Origin: Girardinichthys multiradiatus
Lineage: Eukaryota > Chordata > Actinopteri > Cyprinodontiformes > Goodeidae
Assembly: GCF_021462225.1 (NCBI RefSeq)
Contig: NC_061796.1
Span: forward strand, 46,842,891-46,906,890
DNA: 64,000 nt
Direction of reading: 5' to 3'
Shown: one piece after another, positions 43,945 through 55,924 of the stretch
How positions within the stretch are numbered: position 1 is the stretch's first letter
Layout of the letters: each line of letters starts with the position of its first letter
Program-made: the position numbers and the translations under genes
Notes under the pieces: generated by a model
Databases searched by the model: none
The model's input: the letters and a program-made list of their open reading frames with translations, nothing else
Told to the model about the DNA's origin: nothing

Positions 43945-45044
43945 CTAAATTAGAGCAAAAACAGAATACAGGCCCAGAGTAAAACAATACCCTTTGAAAT
44001 ATGATGCAAGTGAAGGAATAAAACCAGTAAAGGATTTAATAACTGCAGGGGTGATAATAAAATGCGAGGACTCACCAGGTAACACCCCCATTTTTCCAGT
44101 TAAAAAACAAGCTCCATCAACAGGATGGTGCATGGTACAAGACTTACAGGCAGGTAATAATGCAGTCGTTCAGAGAGCACCGTGTGTTCCTGATCCTTAT
44201 ACATTATTAAATTCCCTAAGACCAGATGCTAGAATATTTACTGTAGTTGATATAAGCAATGCATTTTTCTCTGTACCTGTAGATAAAGATAGTCAGTTCT
44301 GGTTTGCATTCACCTTTGAGGGACAAAGATATACTTATACCAGACTACCTCAAGGCTACTGTGAAAGTCCAACTATATACTTTCAGGTAATGAGTGCAAG
44401 TATGGCCAAGTTTGACCCTCCAGGAGGTAGTCAGGTTTTACTATATGTTGATGATGTGCTATTAGCCTCTCCTGATGAGGAGACCTGTAAAAATGATACA
44501 ATAGCATTTTTAAAACATTTAGCAGAAGAAGGACACAAAGTCAGTAAAAATAAACTTCAGTTGTGTAAAAATGAGGTTAAATACCTAGACCACAAGGGGG
44601 ACGCACAATTGTAGAAGAAAGACTGCAATATTACAAGTTCTAAAACCAGTAACAAAAAAGCAAATGATGTCCTTCCTTGGACTAACTAATTATTGTAGAA
44701 ACTGGGTGCCAAATTATGCAGAAATAGTAACTCCATTAAACAAACTAATGTATGAGGAAGAGCTGAAAATGACGTCTGAACTGAAATGGAGTGTAGAAGC
44801 TGAAGAAGCATTTACCAACATAAAGCAGGTTCTAGTTTGCAGTACTGCTTTAGCATTACCAGATTATAGTAAACCATTTGTTCAGATGGTAGATTACAAG
44901 GGACATTTCATGACTTCAGTTCTGGTTCAACAACATGGAGATAAAATGAAACCAATGGCCTATTTCTCATTCAAAACTAGACAGTGTTGCGTGTGCGTAA
45001 CCATATTGTGTGAGAGCTGTAATTGCAGCCTCCATGGCAGTTGA
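43945..45044 (+). pseudogene. ERV2 reverse transcriptase and tether
   Basis: 43994-44614 holds fingers and palm: KDLITAGVIIKCEDSPGNTP, the first catalytic Asp in IFTVVDISNAFFSVP, RLPQGYCESPTIYFQV and the YVDDVLLASP active site. After a shift near 44600 the thumb and connection follow (MSFLGLTNYCRNWVPNYAEI; FVQMVDYKGHFMTSVLVQQ) to 45044. Upstream 43640-43990 contains the pol N-terminus with stops. The catalytic motifs are intact, but the frame is split. Confidence 0.82.
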
Positions 45045-45700
45045 AGTCAGTGCTACAATAGTTTTATTTCACCCTTTAACCTTAAGAGTTCCCCATGCAG
45101 TTTCAGTATTATTACTTCAAACAAATATGACCTTTCTATCACCTGCTAGACATTTGTCCTGCATGTCAACCTTACTGTGACAACCACACTTAACTATAGA
45201 AAGGGGCACCACTTTAAACTCAGCAACATTGTTACCCACGCCTGAAGATGGAATTCAACATGATTGTCAAGAATTAGCAGAAAAAGAAGCAAAAACTAGA
45301 AGTGATTTGCAGGATCACAAAATAGTTTATGTGAATGATTTATCTAAAAAGATGAGAGGGAGAAGACACAAACAGGATATGCATTGGTGACAATGGATAT
45401 AGTGTTAGAAAAGATGCAACAACAAAGCTCACTACAGGAGATAGAAATGTGGAAAAAACATGGAGCTGAATTAAAAGATGAAATCTATATTTGACCAGAT
45501 AACAAACCTGTCCTACCATAGAACCTATAAATGGAAGCAATATTTGAGCCATCGTGTTTTCATAATGTCTCAACAGGGGGGAATAGTAGGACAGATATAT
45601 TAATATTATAAAACATATGGATTTAATTCTTAATTCTTATTAAAAACAATTTTTGTAAAACACGTTTAACATGTGCAAAACATTATCCACAAGGGAATTT
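45045..45700 (+). pseudogene. ERV2 RNase H to integrase interval, degraded
   Basis: Scattered matches to a retroviral RNase H/integrase N-terminus region but no open frame. 45296-45600 is the segment retained in ERV1, while everything from about 43666 to 45296 was lost there. Confidence 0.45.
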
Positions 45701-45729
45701 AAGACCATGAAGGGGACAATTTTCAAAAC

Positions 45730-46330
45730 TAAGATACCCTTTTCAAACAATTCATATGGATTTTATTGAGTTAAACCATAGTGAAGGGAAAAGGTTCTGT
45801 TTAGTCATTATAGATGCATTTTCTAAATGGATAGAACTATTTCCAACTAAACATTACAACTACCTCAGGGTTAACACCCTATGAAATGTTATTTGGAAGA
45901 CCATACAGATTACCACAGTTTAAAAATAAGTGGGAGTTAGATGAAGAAGCTAACCTAGCTGATTATATGAGGAGTATGTTAGAAAAACAACAGAAACAAA
46001 ATCAAACTAATGAGGAATGTTCTATTTCCCAGCAGGAAAACTAACTAGTGAAACCAGGAGACTGGGTGTTAATAAGGAGTGTAAAGAAGAAACATTGGTA
46101 TTTCACCTAAGTGGGAGGATCCATATTAGATATTATTAACCACTGCAAGGGCAGTAAAATAACTGAGAGATCAACCTGGATTCACCTTATACATTGTAAA
46201 AAGGTCATTTCGGTTGAAAGCTCCGTCAGGGGAAGTGATTTATAGACTGATAATAGGGTGGACCCAGACATTTAGAGGCTGGAGAGATCCGAAAGTCAGT
46301 GAAGACAATTAAGACACTGGAACCATTTAG
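45730..46330 (+). pseudogene. ERV2 integrase, catalytic core deleted
   Basis: The start of the rve core (HMDFIELNHSEGKRFC; FSKWIELFPTK) at 45750-45850 joins directly to PYEMLFGRPYRLPQFKNKW, then LADYMRSMLEKQQKQN and VKPGDWVLI. The second Asp and the Glu of the active site are absent. The join is identical to that in ERV1. Confidence 0.75.
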
Positions 46331-46340
46331 AGGAGTTAAA

Positions 46341-48129
46341 ATGATTTGTAGATGGATGAACAATGCTTTCCATTGCTGGGCATTTATATTTTTTCTCATA
46401 CTGATTTTTTTATTTTTCTGGTACTTCTGGGAACCAGTCAAGATGAATTAGAATATAACAACATCTGTTATGAGTTATATGAAACAAGTAGCGCTAAATC
46501 AAGGAAGGCAAGATAACCTAACTATGTGCACTAAACAAACTTCTTATACTTATGGTATTCAAGTGTGCGTGAAATCTAAAACCATAGCTGTGGTGCTGAT
46601 CCACTCAATAGCTTGACCAAACGAGGAAGGAAAGGACAGGATTATAGAAGTTATAAATGGTACTTAACTAATGATAGAAGAGACACCTCATGGTCCATGA
46701 TGGTAGCTGATGAAGGAAATAATTGGACACCAGAGTGGTGCACCACTGATTATGCTAGTTATTAAAATAAGTTGTTTAAGCTCCATAAAGCTGATAATGT
46801 AATCCAGGTAACAAAGCGAAGAGAGTAAAAATTATGTTAGGAAATTTAACTACAGATGATTAAGTTCCAGGTTATTACTGGAGTATCAGGAACAAATAAT
46901 AACTGATTATTGATGGTAGAACAAGCAGCTAACATGACTAAAAGAGATTGTGTTGTGTGTTTGGGTCCCAGGTTTTTATTATAAATAATTCCAGCTGTGA
47001 TACCACAACCCTGTATGATGGAAGTAATGAATCAAACTAATCCTAATGAAATGTGTCAGCACTGGGATTCTGTTTTTCCTGTAATTATAGCAGATAAGGA
47101 TAAATCAGTATTTCATAAACGGGTCACCACTGGAAACTATACATGTATAAATATGACAGAGAGAGGTAACAAATTGGGAAATCTCATTGCAGTATGGTGT
47201 ATTACAATTGTAAAAGTAAATAAGTGTTTTAAACTAGTCTCTAGAGGAGACATTTGGTGGTGGTTGTTTGATTGATTACCTTCAAATGTAACAGGACTCT
47301 GTGCTCTAATTACTTTATTGTTACCAGTTTCAGTATATTCTATGTTAGTAGATGAAGTAACAGATGGACTATTTAGTGTTAAATCCACATGATTGTTGTG
47401 ATAGGAAGTGCAGAGAAGCAGCTTGGCAGACTGAGGGAGACTCTACATACATAGATGCTATAGATGAATATAAATTAACTGATCAAGTAGCTGCAGGATT
47501 TGAATCAAGTATCTGTTGGTGGTGTACGTTGAACAGAAACGTAGACAGGATCAATTATATCCATTACAATGTACAAAAACTAAGAAATTGGACACAAAGC
47601 GGGTTTGAAACTGTCCATGACTAATTGGCTTCAACTTCCCTGATGGCATTCCAGAATAGAATTGCTTTGGACATGTTGTTAGCTGAAAAAGGAGAAGTTT
47701 GTGCTATTTTTGGAGAAAAATGTTGCACATTCATACCTAACAACACTGCTGCTGGCTGATGGCAGCCAAATGAAAGCCATAGAAGGTTTGAGATCTCTAA
47801 ATGGCAAAATGAAAGAGCATTCTGGAGTAGACACCTCGATGTGGGACTCCTGGCTGGATGTGTTTGGGAAGTATAAAATTTTAGTATCATCAGTACTAAT
47901 TTCCTTTGCAGTGTTTGCTGCAATTTTGACATTGTGTGGATATTGTTGAATTCCCTGCCTTCGTTCTCTGTTTAACCGTCTTATCACCACAGCTATTTCT
48001 CCTATGGAAGACAGAGTTACACAACTCTATCTGTTATTTAAACATCAGGATGATGAAGATGATGAGGATGCGACTGACCACTTTTCTGACCTGTACCCAG
48101 ATCCATCTCTATATGATTCTGTGATTTGA
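46341..48129 (+). pseudogene. ERV2 envelope, broken
   Basis: A hydrophobic leader (WAFIFFLILIFLFFWYFW, 46375-46430), SU pieces to 47275 (including the stretch identical to ERV1), a fusion-peptide-like segment near 47290, then TM: 47364-47624 up to a TAA where ERV1 has Gln, then the CX6CC segment (CAIFGEKCC) at about 47700-47735, a frameshift just after, the membrane anchor (47880-47945) and an acidic tail. At least one nonsense and two shifts in TM alone. Confidence 0.78.
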
Positions 48130-48266
48130 ATGTCAGTAAGTGCCTCTGAGTGTAATTCTATTTGTGCTCATGAAAATAATCTTACAGTTAAAAAGAAAAA
48201 TCCGAAAGAAGTGGTTGTTTAAGTGATATGAGAATATGAGCAGATATTTCTATAAACAGGAGGAAA

Positions 48267-48678
48267 TGTTGGAATAATTGAATATAGTCTGCAGGCAAGG
48301 ATCAAAGGTGGAGCTGAGAAGGAAGCAGTTGCAGATGAGGAGGTCATAAAGATGAAGGCTGATTGTGCTGAACAGAAGACACAATAATCTTAAGACTGGG
48401 GAGACTGTGGAAGTGTGTTGTTACAAGATAATGGTGTTTATGACCTGTTTACGTTGCAGCTGTTTTTCCCATCCTTAGAGAGTAACGTTCTTTGTAATTA
48501 GGGACCCCGAAAAGATAATAAAAAGAGAGGAACGGACAGATGTTTTTCAGAGCGGTAGGAGATTTGTAACTGAAGCACATCTCTGTCCGTTCTCCTCGCA
48601 GCGAGTAAACTAACTAATTCTTTGTCTTTCTCTTCTTTTTGTGATGTTATAAGTATTTTAGGTTGTTTAAACCTGACA
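48267..48678 (+). repeat. ERV2 3' LTR
   Basis: Matches the 5' LTR except that about 91 bp after GAATATAG is missing. Preceded by the purine tract AGGAGGAAA. Confidence 0.9.
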
Positions 48679-49318
48679 GTTACCTCCCATCTGAATTAAC
48701 TAAATTTGAGACTACAGGGGAAGAACAATTCTGTCTCTGAGCTGATCACAGCCGTCCACTCCTTTCAGAGGAAGCTTGAGGTGTTCAAGGAAGACCTGCA
48801 GGAAGAGTGTGCCCACTTCCCAGCACTACAAGAACCGGTTCAGGGGGTGCGAGAAGTGTCTTTCTTTGTTGATTTTTTTGATAAGCTGATTCTAAACTTC
48901 AGAAACCGTTTTGACAGCTTCAACTTTGGGCCACAGCTCAACTTGTTCATTCAGAACCCTCATCACAGATCTCAAGAAGTTCTCGGAGGAAGTGGCACAG
49001 CTCCTTAAATGGGTAGATCATGTACCTCTCCAGATGCAGTTGATTGATCTCCAAGCAGATGTGGCCCTGAAAGAGCAGTTTGAAAGAACTGACCCTCCCA
49101 CTTTCTGGCTCCAAGTAGCCATACACATCCTGACCATGTTTGGCTCCACACACAACTGTGAAGCAGCTTTTTCTGCAATGAACATTATCAAAACTAACTG
49201 TCGTTCAAGACTCACCAAGGAACACCTCCATATATGCATGAGAATGGCTTTGACTGTATTCAAGCCTAGGTTTAAAGTTCTGGCAGGGGAAGCTCGAGCT
49301 CAGTTTTCTCACTGAGCA
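48679..49318 (+). pseudogene. hAT transposase C-terminal part
   Basis: Two overlapping frames (48706-49008, then 49000-49315) encode the end of a hAT transposase of the kind domesticated in GTF2IRD2: LQGKNNSVSELITAVHSFQ, ECAHFPALQE, then MQLIDLQADVALKEQF and the C-terminal dimerisation domain (FGSTHNCEAAFSAMNIIKT; RSRLTKEHLHICMRMAL). A shift lies near 48990. The catalytic middle of the protein is absent from the window. The right transposon end was not found. Confidence 0.78.
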
Positions 49319-49620
49319 AAAAAGGGGGAAACTCAACACAAAAGATGAAGAAAATAAGCTTCTAAAGTTGTTGAAATTTCTTATCTGTAAACCTGTTGAG
49401 ATTGTTGATGTAACACAAAAAGAGAACATTTCAGCTCTTTGTTTGAGTTTTTTTCATATTCTGAATTCAACACAACAAAATTAAGTTATCATATCATTAA
49501 TATTGTCTTATTTGCAAATGAAGCTCAAATTTATTTAGCTTATGAAAGAAAATTGCACCTATGGGCAGATATACATATGTCAGTTCTATGATGTCACAAT
49601 ATAACAACAATAAATACTGA
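49319..49620. other. No gene seen
   Basis: AT-rich; probably the 3' part of the hAT element, but without a recognisable inverted end. Confidence 0.4.
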
Positions 49621-50710
49621 AAACATTCTATGATCACGCATTCCCTGGTGGAAACAGAAGCTGGGTACACAGGGTTAGACTCTTTCATCACCCAGGCTGA
49701 AGTCACCGAGGTGGTTAAAAAGCTCCGCGGTGGCAGGTCTTCTGGGGTGGATGAGATCCACCCTGAGTACCTCAAATCTCTGGATGTTGTAGGGCTGTCA
49801 TGGTTGACACGCCTCTTCAACATTGCTTGGCGGTCGGGGACAGTGCCTCTGGACTGGCAGATTGGGGTGGTGACCGGAGGGTGTGTTCCATCTACAGGGG
49901 GATCACACTCCTCAGCCTCCCTGGTAAGACCTACGCCAGGGTATTGGAGAGGAGAGTCCGGCCGATAGTCGAACCCCGGCTTCAGGAGGAGCAGTGTGGT
50001 TTTCGTCCCGGCTGTGGAACACTGGACCAGCTCTATACCCTCTACAGGGTACTTGAGGGTTCATGGGAGTTTGCCCAACCAGTCCACATGTGTTTTGTGG
50101 ACCTGGAGAAAGCATTCGACTGTGTCCCTCGTGATGCCCTGTGGGGGGTGCTCCAGGAGTATGGAGCGGGGGCCCTTTATTAGGGGCCATCCGGTCTCTG
50201 TACAAGCGGAGCAGGAGTTTGGTTCGCATTGCCGGCACTAAGTCGGACCTGTTCCCGGTGCATGTTGGACTCCGGCAGGGCTGCCCTTTGTCACCGGTCC
50301 TGTTCATAACTTTTATGGACAGGATTTCTAGATTCAACCAAGGGCCAGAAGGGGTCCGGTTTGGATCGGTGCGGCTGCCGCAGTAATGGGGGCGCTGTGC
50401 TGGTCCGTTGTGATGAAGAGAGAGCTGAGCCAAAAAGCGAAGCTATCGTTTTAACGGTCGGTCTACATTCCTACCCTCACCTATGGCCATGAACTTTGGG
50501 TCATGACCGAAAGAGCGAGATCCCGGATACAAGCGGATGAAATGAGCTTCCTCTGTAGGGTGGCCGGGCTCTCCCTTAGAGATAGGGTAAGGAGCTCGGC
50601 CATCCGGGAGGAGCTCGGAGTAGAGCCGCTGCTCCTCCACATCGAGAGGAGCCGGTTGAGGTGGCTCGGGCATCTATACCGGATGCCAAATATCCTTCCA
50701 TGTCTCCTCC
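49621..50710 (+). mobile_element. Rex3 (RTE-clade) LINE fragment
   Basis: Reverse transcriptase pieces in shifting frames: FITQAEVTEVVKKLRGGRSS, VDEIHPEYLKSL, GTVPLDWQIGVV, RLQEEQCGFRPGCGTLDQLY, FVDLEKAFDCVPRDALWGVL and LRQGCPLSPVLFITFMDRIS, then the 3' domain with RARSRIQADEMSFLCRVAGL and SRLRWLGHLYRM. The DNA around 49858 (tggcagattggggtggtg) and 50275 (cagggctgccctttgtcacc) corresponds to the conserved Rex3 sites used to survey teleosts. The FADD active-site block between about 50385 and 50450 is deleted, so this copy is dead. Confidence 0.85.
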
Positions 50711-53395
50711 TCTACTGATGCCCAGGTTAAGACCAATGGTGCCTTTACCGTCACCCGCCTGGGCTTAGCCCAGCATTTGTACCCTATAGAGCAGCTGCAG
50801 AAGAAGAACAAACACCTCCGTGGCCTTCCCATACCTGCACTAACAGGTGCTCAACATTGGCTCCTTTATGGCTCTGATCAGGTACATCTCATAACACCTG
50901 TGGAACCAGTCCAACTTGGGCTGCCTGGGGGACCTGCCGCTGTTCATACAAAGCTGGGATGGACCCTCCAAGGCCCCACCCGTTCTGTGGGGCGGCCAGT
51001 TCACTCATACCGCCATGTCGAGAGGCTCTGGCAGATTGACATTGTACCTCACCGACCAGAAAGAGAGGTGACTATCAAGACAGGATCAACAAGCAGTCTC
51101 CCTATTGGATGCTAAAACAGTCCATGTTGAGGTTGATGGAGTCAGAAGGTATGCCACACCACTACTACGTCACGCAGCTATGCCCCAACTTCATGCACCA
51201 AAAAGTCAGTAATGTCTTTATTGCGGAGCACTGAGGCACGGATCTTGAAAGACCTTGAGCGAGTAGAGATCTACAGAGCAGAAATGCAGAAGCTCATTGG
51301 AGCTGGAGTTGTGAAAGAGATCACCCAGGACGAACCCTCCAAGGAGTGTAGGTACATCCCACGTCACCTAGTCTCCCGCAATGGTAAGAATCGGCTAGTT
51401 TTTAACTGTTCTCACCAATATCAAGGGCAGACTCTAAATCAGTACTTATTACCTGGGCCCACGATGGGAGCCTCGTTGGTCGGTGCATTACTGACATTCA
51501 GGGAACACACCGTTGCAGTTAGTGGCGATATCAGGGATGTTCCATCAGTTTCGCCTCCTACTTGAAGATCAGGCCCTACTGAGGTTCCTATGGTGTGACC
51601 TAAAAGTGGATGAGCCCCCAAAAGTATTTGAGTAGCAGGTCCTGCCTTTCAGTACTACCTGCAGTCGCTGCTGCGACACATACGCACTACAGCACCACGT
51701 TGCTGACCATTGCCGGCCTGATGACATTCTGAGATTTTCTGTTGAACGTTGCTTCTACGTGGACAACTGCCTACAGAGCGTGTGCACAGCAAGGGAAGCT
51801 GAAAAGGTGGTGGATTGTCTCAGAGATCTCCTGTCCTCTGCGGGCTTCGACCTGCGACAGTGGGCCTGCAATGAGCCCCGTGTCCTGGACCACTTGCCCC
51901 AGGAGGCCAGGTCTCAGAGCCTAGACATGTGGTTAGCACAAGACGAGATCCACCCTCAGGAATTCACACTTGGCCTTAGTTGGAACTAGGAGAGAGATTT
52001 CCTGAGCTATAAGCAGATACCAGTGTCCTATGATGCCCCAACCCTTAGGAACATCTAGAAAGTCCTGGCTTCCCAATACGATCCTTTGAGTTACCTGTTG
52101 CCTTTCACAACTAGGGAAAAGTTCATTGTTCGACTGCCATGGGACAAACAATAAAGTTGGGATGATCCAAATTTACCTTCTACCCTGCTCCAAGCCTGGT
52201 CCAGCTGGGAGGATGACCTGCAGTTTTTGCCTCTACTACCAATACCTTGCATGAGCATAATGATCCAAACAGGAGGTCTCAGGGGCCATCTTTCCTTCTG
52301 CAGAGCCCAGACAGCTGGCCTGAAACGCCCAACATTGAACAGCAAGAGGACCAAGCCAAGCTCAGAAAGTTGGCCTTTTGTGGAGCCAGGGCCACTTTAC
52401 CTGCAGTTGATGGCCCAGAGGATAAGAAGTACAGCTCCTGGCAGGAGCTTGTGGATGTTACAGCTAAAGAGATCAAAGGAGAACCGACCCCCAACAACCC
52501 AAAATATCAGCAGGTTGAAATAAGGGTCTTGCAGCAAGCTCAAAGGCAATCCTTCCCTGAGGATTTTAAGCTACTTTCTGCAGGGAAGTCGGTGTCGCCC
52601 TCAAGTCGCCAGCTCACCTTAGCCCCTGTAATTGACCAGACCTCCGGTTTAATAAGAGTGGGTGGTCGTCTTTGACGGCTGGAAGGCTTAGACCTGCCCC
52701 TTCACCCTGTGGTTTTCGATTCATCACATCCAGCTACTGTATTGTAACACCAGCTAGCCCATCAGAAGATTAATTTAAACTTCAACTCTTCAGCTGCTCC
52801 CCATTTCAGTGATGTGTGGGAGCGGGAAATTCAGTCGGTCAAGTCTGCACTCTACGCATGCGTTGGAGTTCAACCTGTCCATGAGGAAGTGTTGCTTAGA
52901 GTCCTCTTGTAAGTGGAGGCCATCCTCAATTCAAAACTATTAGGCTATGTATCAGCCGACACAGCAGACCCTGATCCCGTGACCCCAAACAGTCTGCTCA
53001 TGCGGCGGCCTAATGGCTCACTCCCGCTGGTGATGTACCCAGAGACTGAGATGTTAAGCAGATGACGCTGGAGACATTACCAGATCCTGGCGGATCAATT
53101 CTGGTCCAGGTTTATAAGAGAGTACCTGCCTGAATTACAGACAAGACAAAAATGGCAATCCTCCCTTCCTGGCCTACTGGATGGAGCGGTGGTCATGTTA
53201 GTGGAGCCACATCTGTCTCGACCCCAGTGGCCAGCTGGGCGTGTTGTCACGGTTCATCACAGTGATGATAGATGCGTCAGGTAAGCTGACATCAATATCA
53301 AGGGGCACATCTACACCTGTGAAGTGGATTTTGATGCAAATGTGCCCTGCACATTTTGGGGTGGCTGTATAAAAGGCTATTAGTTTTAAGGACAA
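50711..53395 (+). mobile_element. BEL/Pao LTR retrotransposon, internal pol fragment
   Basis: Pol text in several frames: end of the BEL-type protease region (VEPVQLGLPGGPAAVHTKLG, 50905-50965), RT start (ECRYIPRHLVSRNGKNRLVF, 51330-51400), RT core with ERCFYVDNCLQSV (YVDN at about 51755), AGFDLRQWACNEPRV, then RNase H/integrase zinc region (52247-52675: KLRKLAFCGARATL; SGLIRVGGRL) and integrase C-terminal text at 52800-53390 (NSKLLGYVSADTADPDPVTP; EPHLSRPQWPAGRVV). The integrase catalytic core between about 52740 and 52800 is deleted. Multiple stops. A start TGTTAG after a purine run at 53515-53523 might be a 3' LTR start. Confidence 0.8.
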
Positions 53396-54195
53396 CTGTG
53401 TTTTTGTTTCCTGCTGCTAGGGTGCAGTGACGTACTTATTCTTCTTCCTCTGTGTTTTATGTTAGAAAACAGCAGAGTTGCAACTGTTTCTGTCTTCATA
53501 TTTCTTACATATGGGGGACTTTGTTAGTTTGGCAGAGATTAAGTCCGTCTTTGTTTGAGGTGTGCCTTATTGTGATGCTCCGAGTGATTAGTGGATGACA
53601 AAAGAGAGTAGTTTATTTGGACATGCATGTAGTGTTCTACTTGACATGATTGTTTATCTCTGTATTACTATTTCCTCCTCAATAATCTGTTTATGGTAGT
53701 TTACGAGCAAACCGATTGTATATTGTTAATGGCTGGCAGCTGCGGCTCTGCTGCAGGACGCTACAGCTGCTTGCTCTGTGAGGGGAGCGGGAAGCAGGGT
53801 AGAACAGTGCGTAGTTTGAGCACTCACCTATGTAATGTGCATGTAATATGTAATATTATATAAACTAAACTCATTAAACTAGGATACACTTTTACTTCAT
53901 GTAATACATACATACCACTTTATGTATACATTTAGTAATGACTGTAATATTAGTACTGATAACAGGACAAGAAAGGTCCAGGATGAGGGTCCATGTTCTA
54001 TTTTAAACACCCTTTTCTCTACAGAAGGTGTTTAATAGTAAAGACTGAACTAATGGCTCACATGCTCAGCGGAGATCAACAGACTGGGTTGTTTAATGTT
54101 TTATTTAAACATTAAACAACCCAATGTTTTATTTTTAATTTTATTTATAATTTTATAATTTTTACTCCGTGAGTTTATCCTTTTGGGTCTTTAAT
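53396..54195. other. Possible BEL 3' LTR and AT-rich spacer
   Basis: Contains GGGGGACTTTGTTAG (53514-53528), a purine tract followed by a TG start that could open a 3' LTR, but no partner LTR is in the window. A perfect hairpin lies at 54086-54122. Confidence 0.35.
54086..54122. repeat. Perfect 16-bp inverted repeat, 5-nt loop
   Basis: GGGTTGTTTAATGTTT, loop TATTT, then its exact complement AAACATTAAACAACCC. Confidence 0.95.
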
Positions 54196-54380
54196 CATGT
54201 TTTCCCATCAACCCACTCTGGTGACCCTGATCTTTTGTACCGTTGGACTTGACTTCTGCTTTAACACTGTAGATCATGAGATACTCATTTCCAGGCAGAA
54301 GCAGTGGGTCAGCATCACTGACTCATCTCTCATCCAATTAAGGTCCTACCTCTCACACAAATTGAGGCTTGAGGAACACC
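54196..54380 (+). pseudogene. L2-like LINE RT fragment
   Basis: Reads FNTVDHEILISRQKQWVSIT then SSLIQLRSYLSHK, the motif A region (normally DLSAAFDTVDH) of L2/Maui-type reverse transcriptases. Only about 60 residues survive. Confidence 0.6.
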
Positions 54381-55412
54381 ACAGTATATGTCCATGTAAG
54401 CTGATTTCTATTCACCCATTTGTACAAATTTGTGTCTGTTTTTGAACTCATTATCCAGTTCAGTCCAACCCCTCTGATGCCATAATGTTCCATTTTGTTG
54501 AATATTATGATCAATGGTATCAAATGCTTTATTTAAACACCAAAAGTATTCCTGTTTCATATCTTTTATTGTCTATCGCATTAGAAATGTCTTCCACCAG
54601 TTCCAACGAGGACTGGCTGAGAGGGAAGAAATTGAAGATGCTGTGGGGTGACTTGAAATGGGCTGAACATACAGATGCAGATGGCTACAAGTTATTTGAG
54701 AAAAGGTGGGTAGACTAGTGTGGTGTCTGATAATACTGGAGGCCTCAGGTTTGATCTGGAGCCTAAACCAGATGTGTTCACCAAAGGTATGGTATGGATC
54801 TGAGAACATACTTAGAAACACGCTGCAGCTAGAGGCTGGGCGAGCCACATATGGGAAGTGTGCGTACTCTCTGAAGATTTATAAGAAAGGTCTGTAAGCT
54901 TAGTTCTTGAGAATCCTATATTTAGCAGGACTTCTCCCAGATTGACACGTAGATCTGCAATATTGATCTGGGCAAGTATCAATAATAATTATCAAATAAG
55001 GTGCAGCATAACTCTACTGAACCACAGAGATGTTTACCCAGTTCTGTTGGACCCTTCTTCAAACCAGCAAAAACATCCTTCAGTGCCTCTAGATCATGTT
55101 GCTCATATAATGAGATATGAGAAGTTTATCTCAAAATTAAATTTTCCATCGAGGGTCAATAAAGGAAAGTCTAAATATGGAACAAGAAATAATCCATATA
55201 ACTGATGATAAAGCGGTCCTAGCCTGGGACACATAGACAGAAAACACCAATTTTGTCACCATCAGTAAAATAATTGGATCCTGATCATTACGTCTTTAGT
55301 TAAATACAATAAAAAACTACAATTATTTAATACCAACATGGGAAAGAGACTAGGGATTACAGGAGAGCAGAGATTGGGAGTCCATTGGGAATATTTGTAT
55401 CCATTGTATCCA
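54381..55412. other. No gene seen
   Basis: Frames such as 54585-54718 and 54942-55205 are short, have no splice context and no similarity I recognise. Confidence 0.4.
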
Positions 55413-55775
55413 GGGCTGCACGGTGGGGCAGTTAGTAACACTGTTGCACTCTTGCAGCAAGAAGGTCCAGGGTTCGAATCCCGGCTGGGGGTCTTTCTGC
55501 ATGGAGTTTGCATGTTCTCCCCGTGCATGTGTGGGTTCTCACCGTGTACTCTGGCTTCCTCCCACAGTCCAAAGACATGCCTGTTAGGTTAATTGGTCTC
55601 TCTAAATTGCCCTTAGGTGTATGAATGAGTGTGTGCTTGGTTGTTAGCGTGCTGCCCTGCGATGGACTGGCGACCTGTCCAGGGTGGACCCCGCCTCTCG
55701 CCCATAGACTGCTGGATACAGGCACCAGCTCCCCCGTGACCCACTATGGAATAAGCGGTAGAAAATGACTGATAA
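55413..55775 (+). repeat. tRNA-like SINE-type repeat, copy 3 (fullest)
   Basis: Head GGGCTGCACGGTGGGGCAG, box-B-like GGTTCGAATCC, full body and the 'taagcggtagaaaatgactg' tail. The best preserved of five copies in the window. Confidence 0.78.
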
Positions 55776-55924
55776 CTGTATCCATTATGAGAGCAGCTCC
55801 TGTTGATGCTGGAAATATCTATTGTCTTAAACTGGAGAAAAAGTCACCAGTTTTTTTTTTCATTTCACACAGAAGTCAACCTGTCAAAATGATGACCAAA
55901 GTATCTTTATTATTTTTTTAACAT

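Larger units (their letters stand above)
40503..48678 (+). mobile_element. Endogenous retrovirus ERV2 (plus strand)
   Basis: Same family as ERV1, opposite orientation, 8176 bp. 5' LTR 40503-41005, tRNA-Tyr-type primer site 41012-41029, gag remnant with zinc knuckle, protease, reverse transcriptase with YVDD, RNase H/tether remnant, integrase with the same internal deletion as ERV1, envelope, purine tract AGGAGGAAA (48258-48266) and 3' LTR 48267-48678. It lies in a hAT transposon; no clean target-site duplication is seen (GAAAC versus GTTAC), and about 1 kb of hAT between the flanks is missing. It retains RT, which ERV1 lost. Confidence 0.88.

Noticed and set aside
9361..48678. Inverted ERV pair as an assembly artefact
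   Set aside because: The two copies differ in internal deletions, LTR indels and flanks, so they are real separate insertions.
49912..50433. A 173-codon minus-strand gene
   Set aside because: It is the reverse strand of the Rex3 reverse transcriptase and is only open because that sequence is GC-rich.
54485..54897. Small host gene (frames around 54.5-54.9 kb)
   Set aside because: Short frames without splice sites or known motifs, next to repeat fragments; not supportable.
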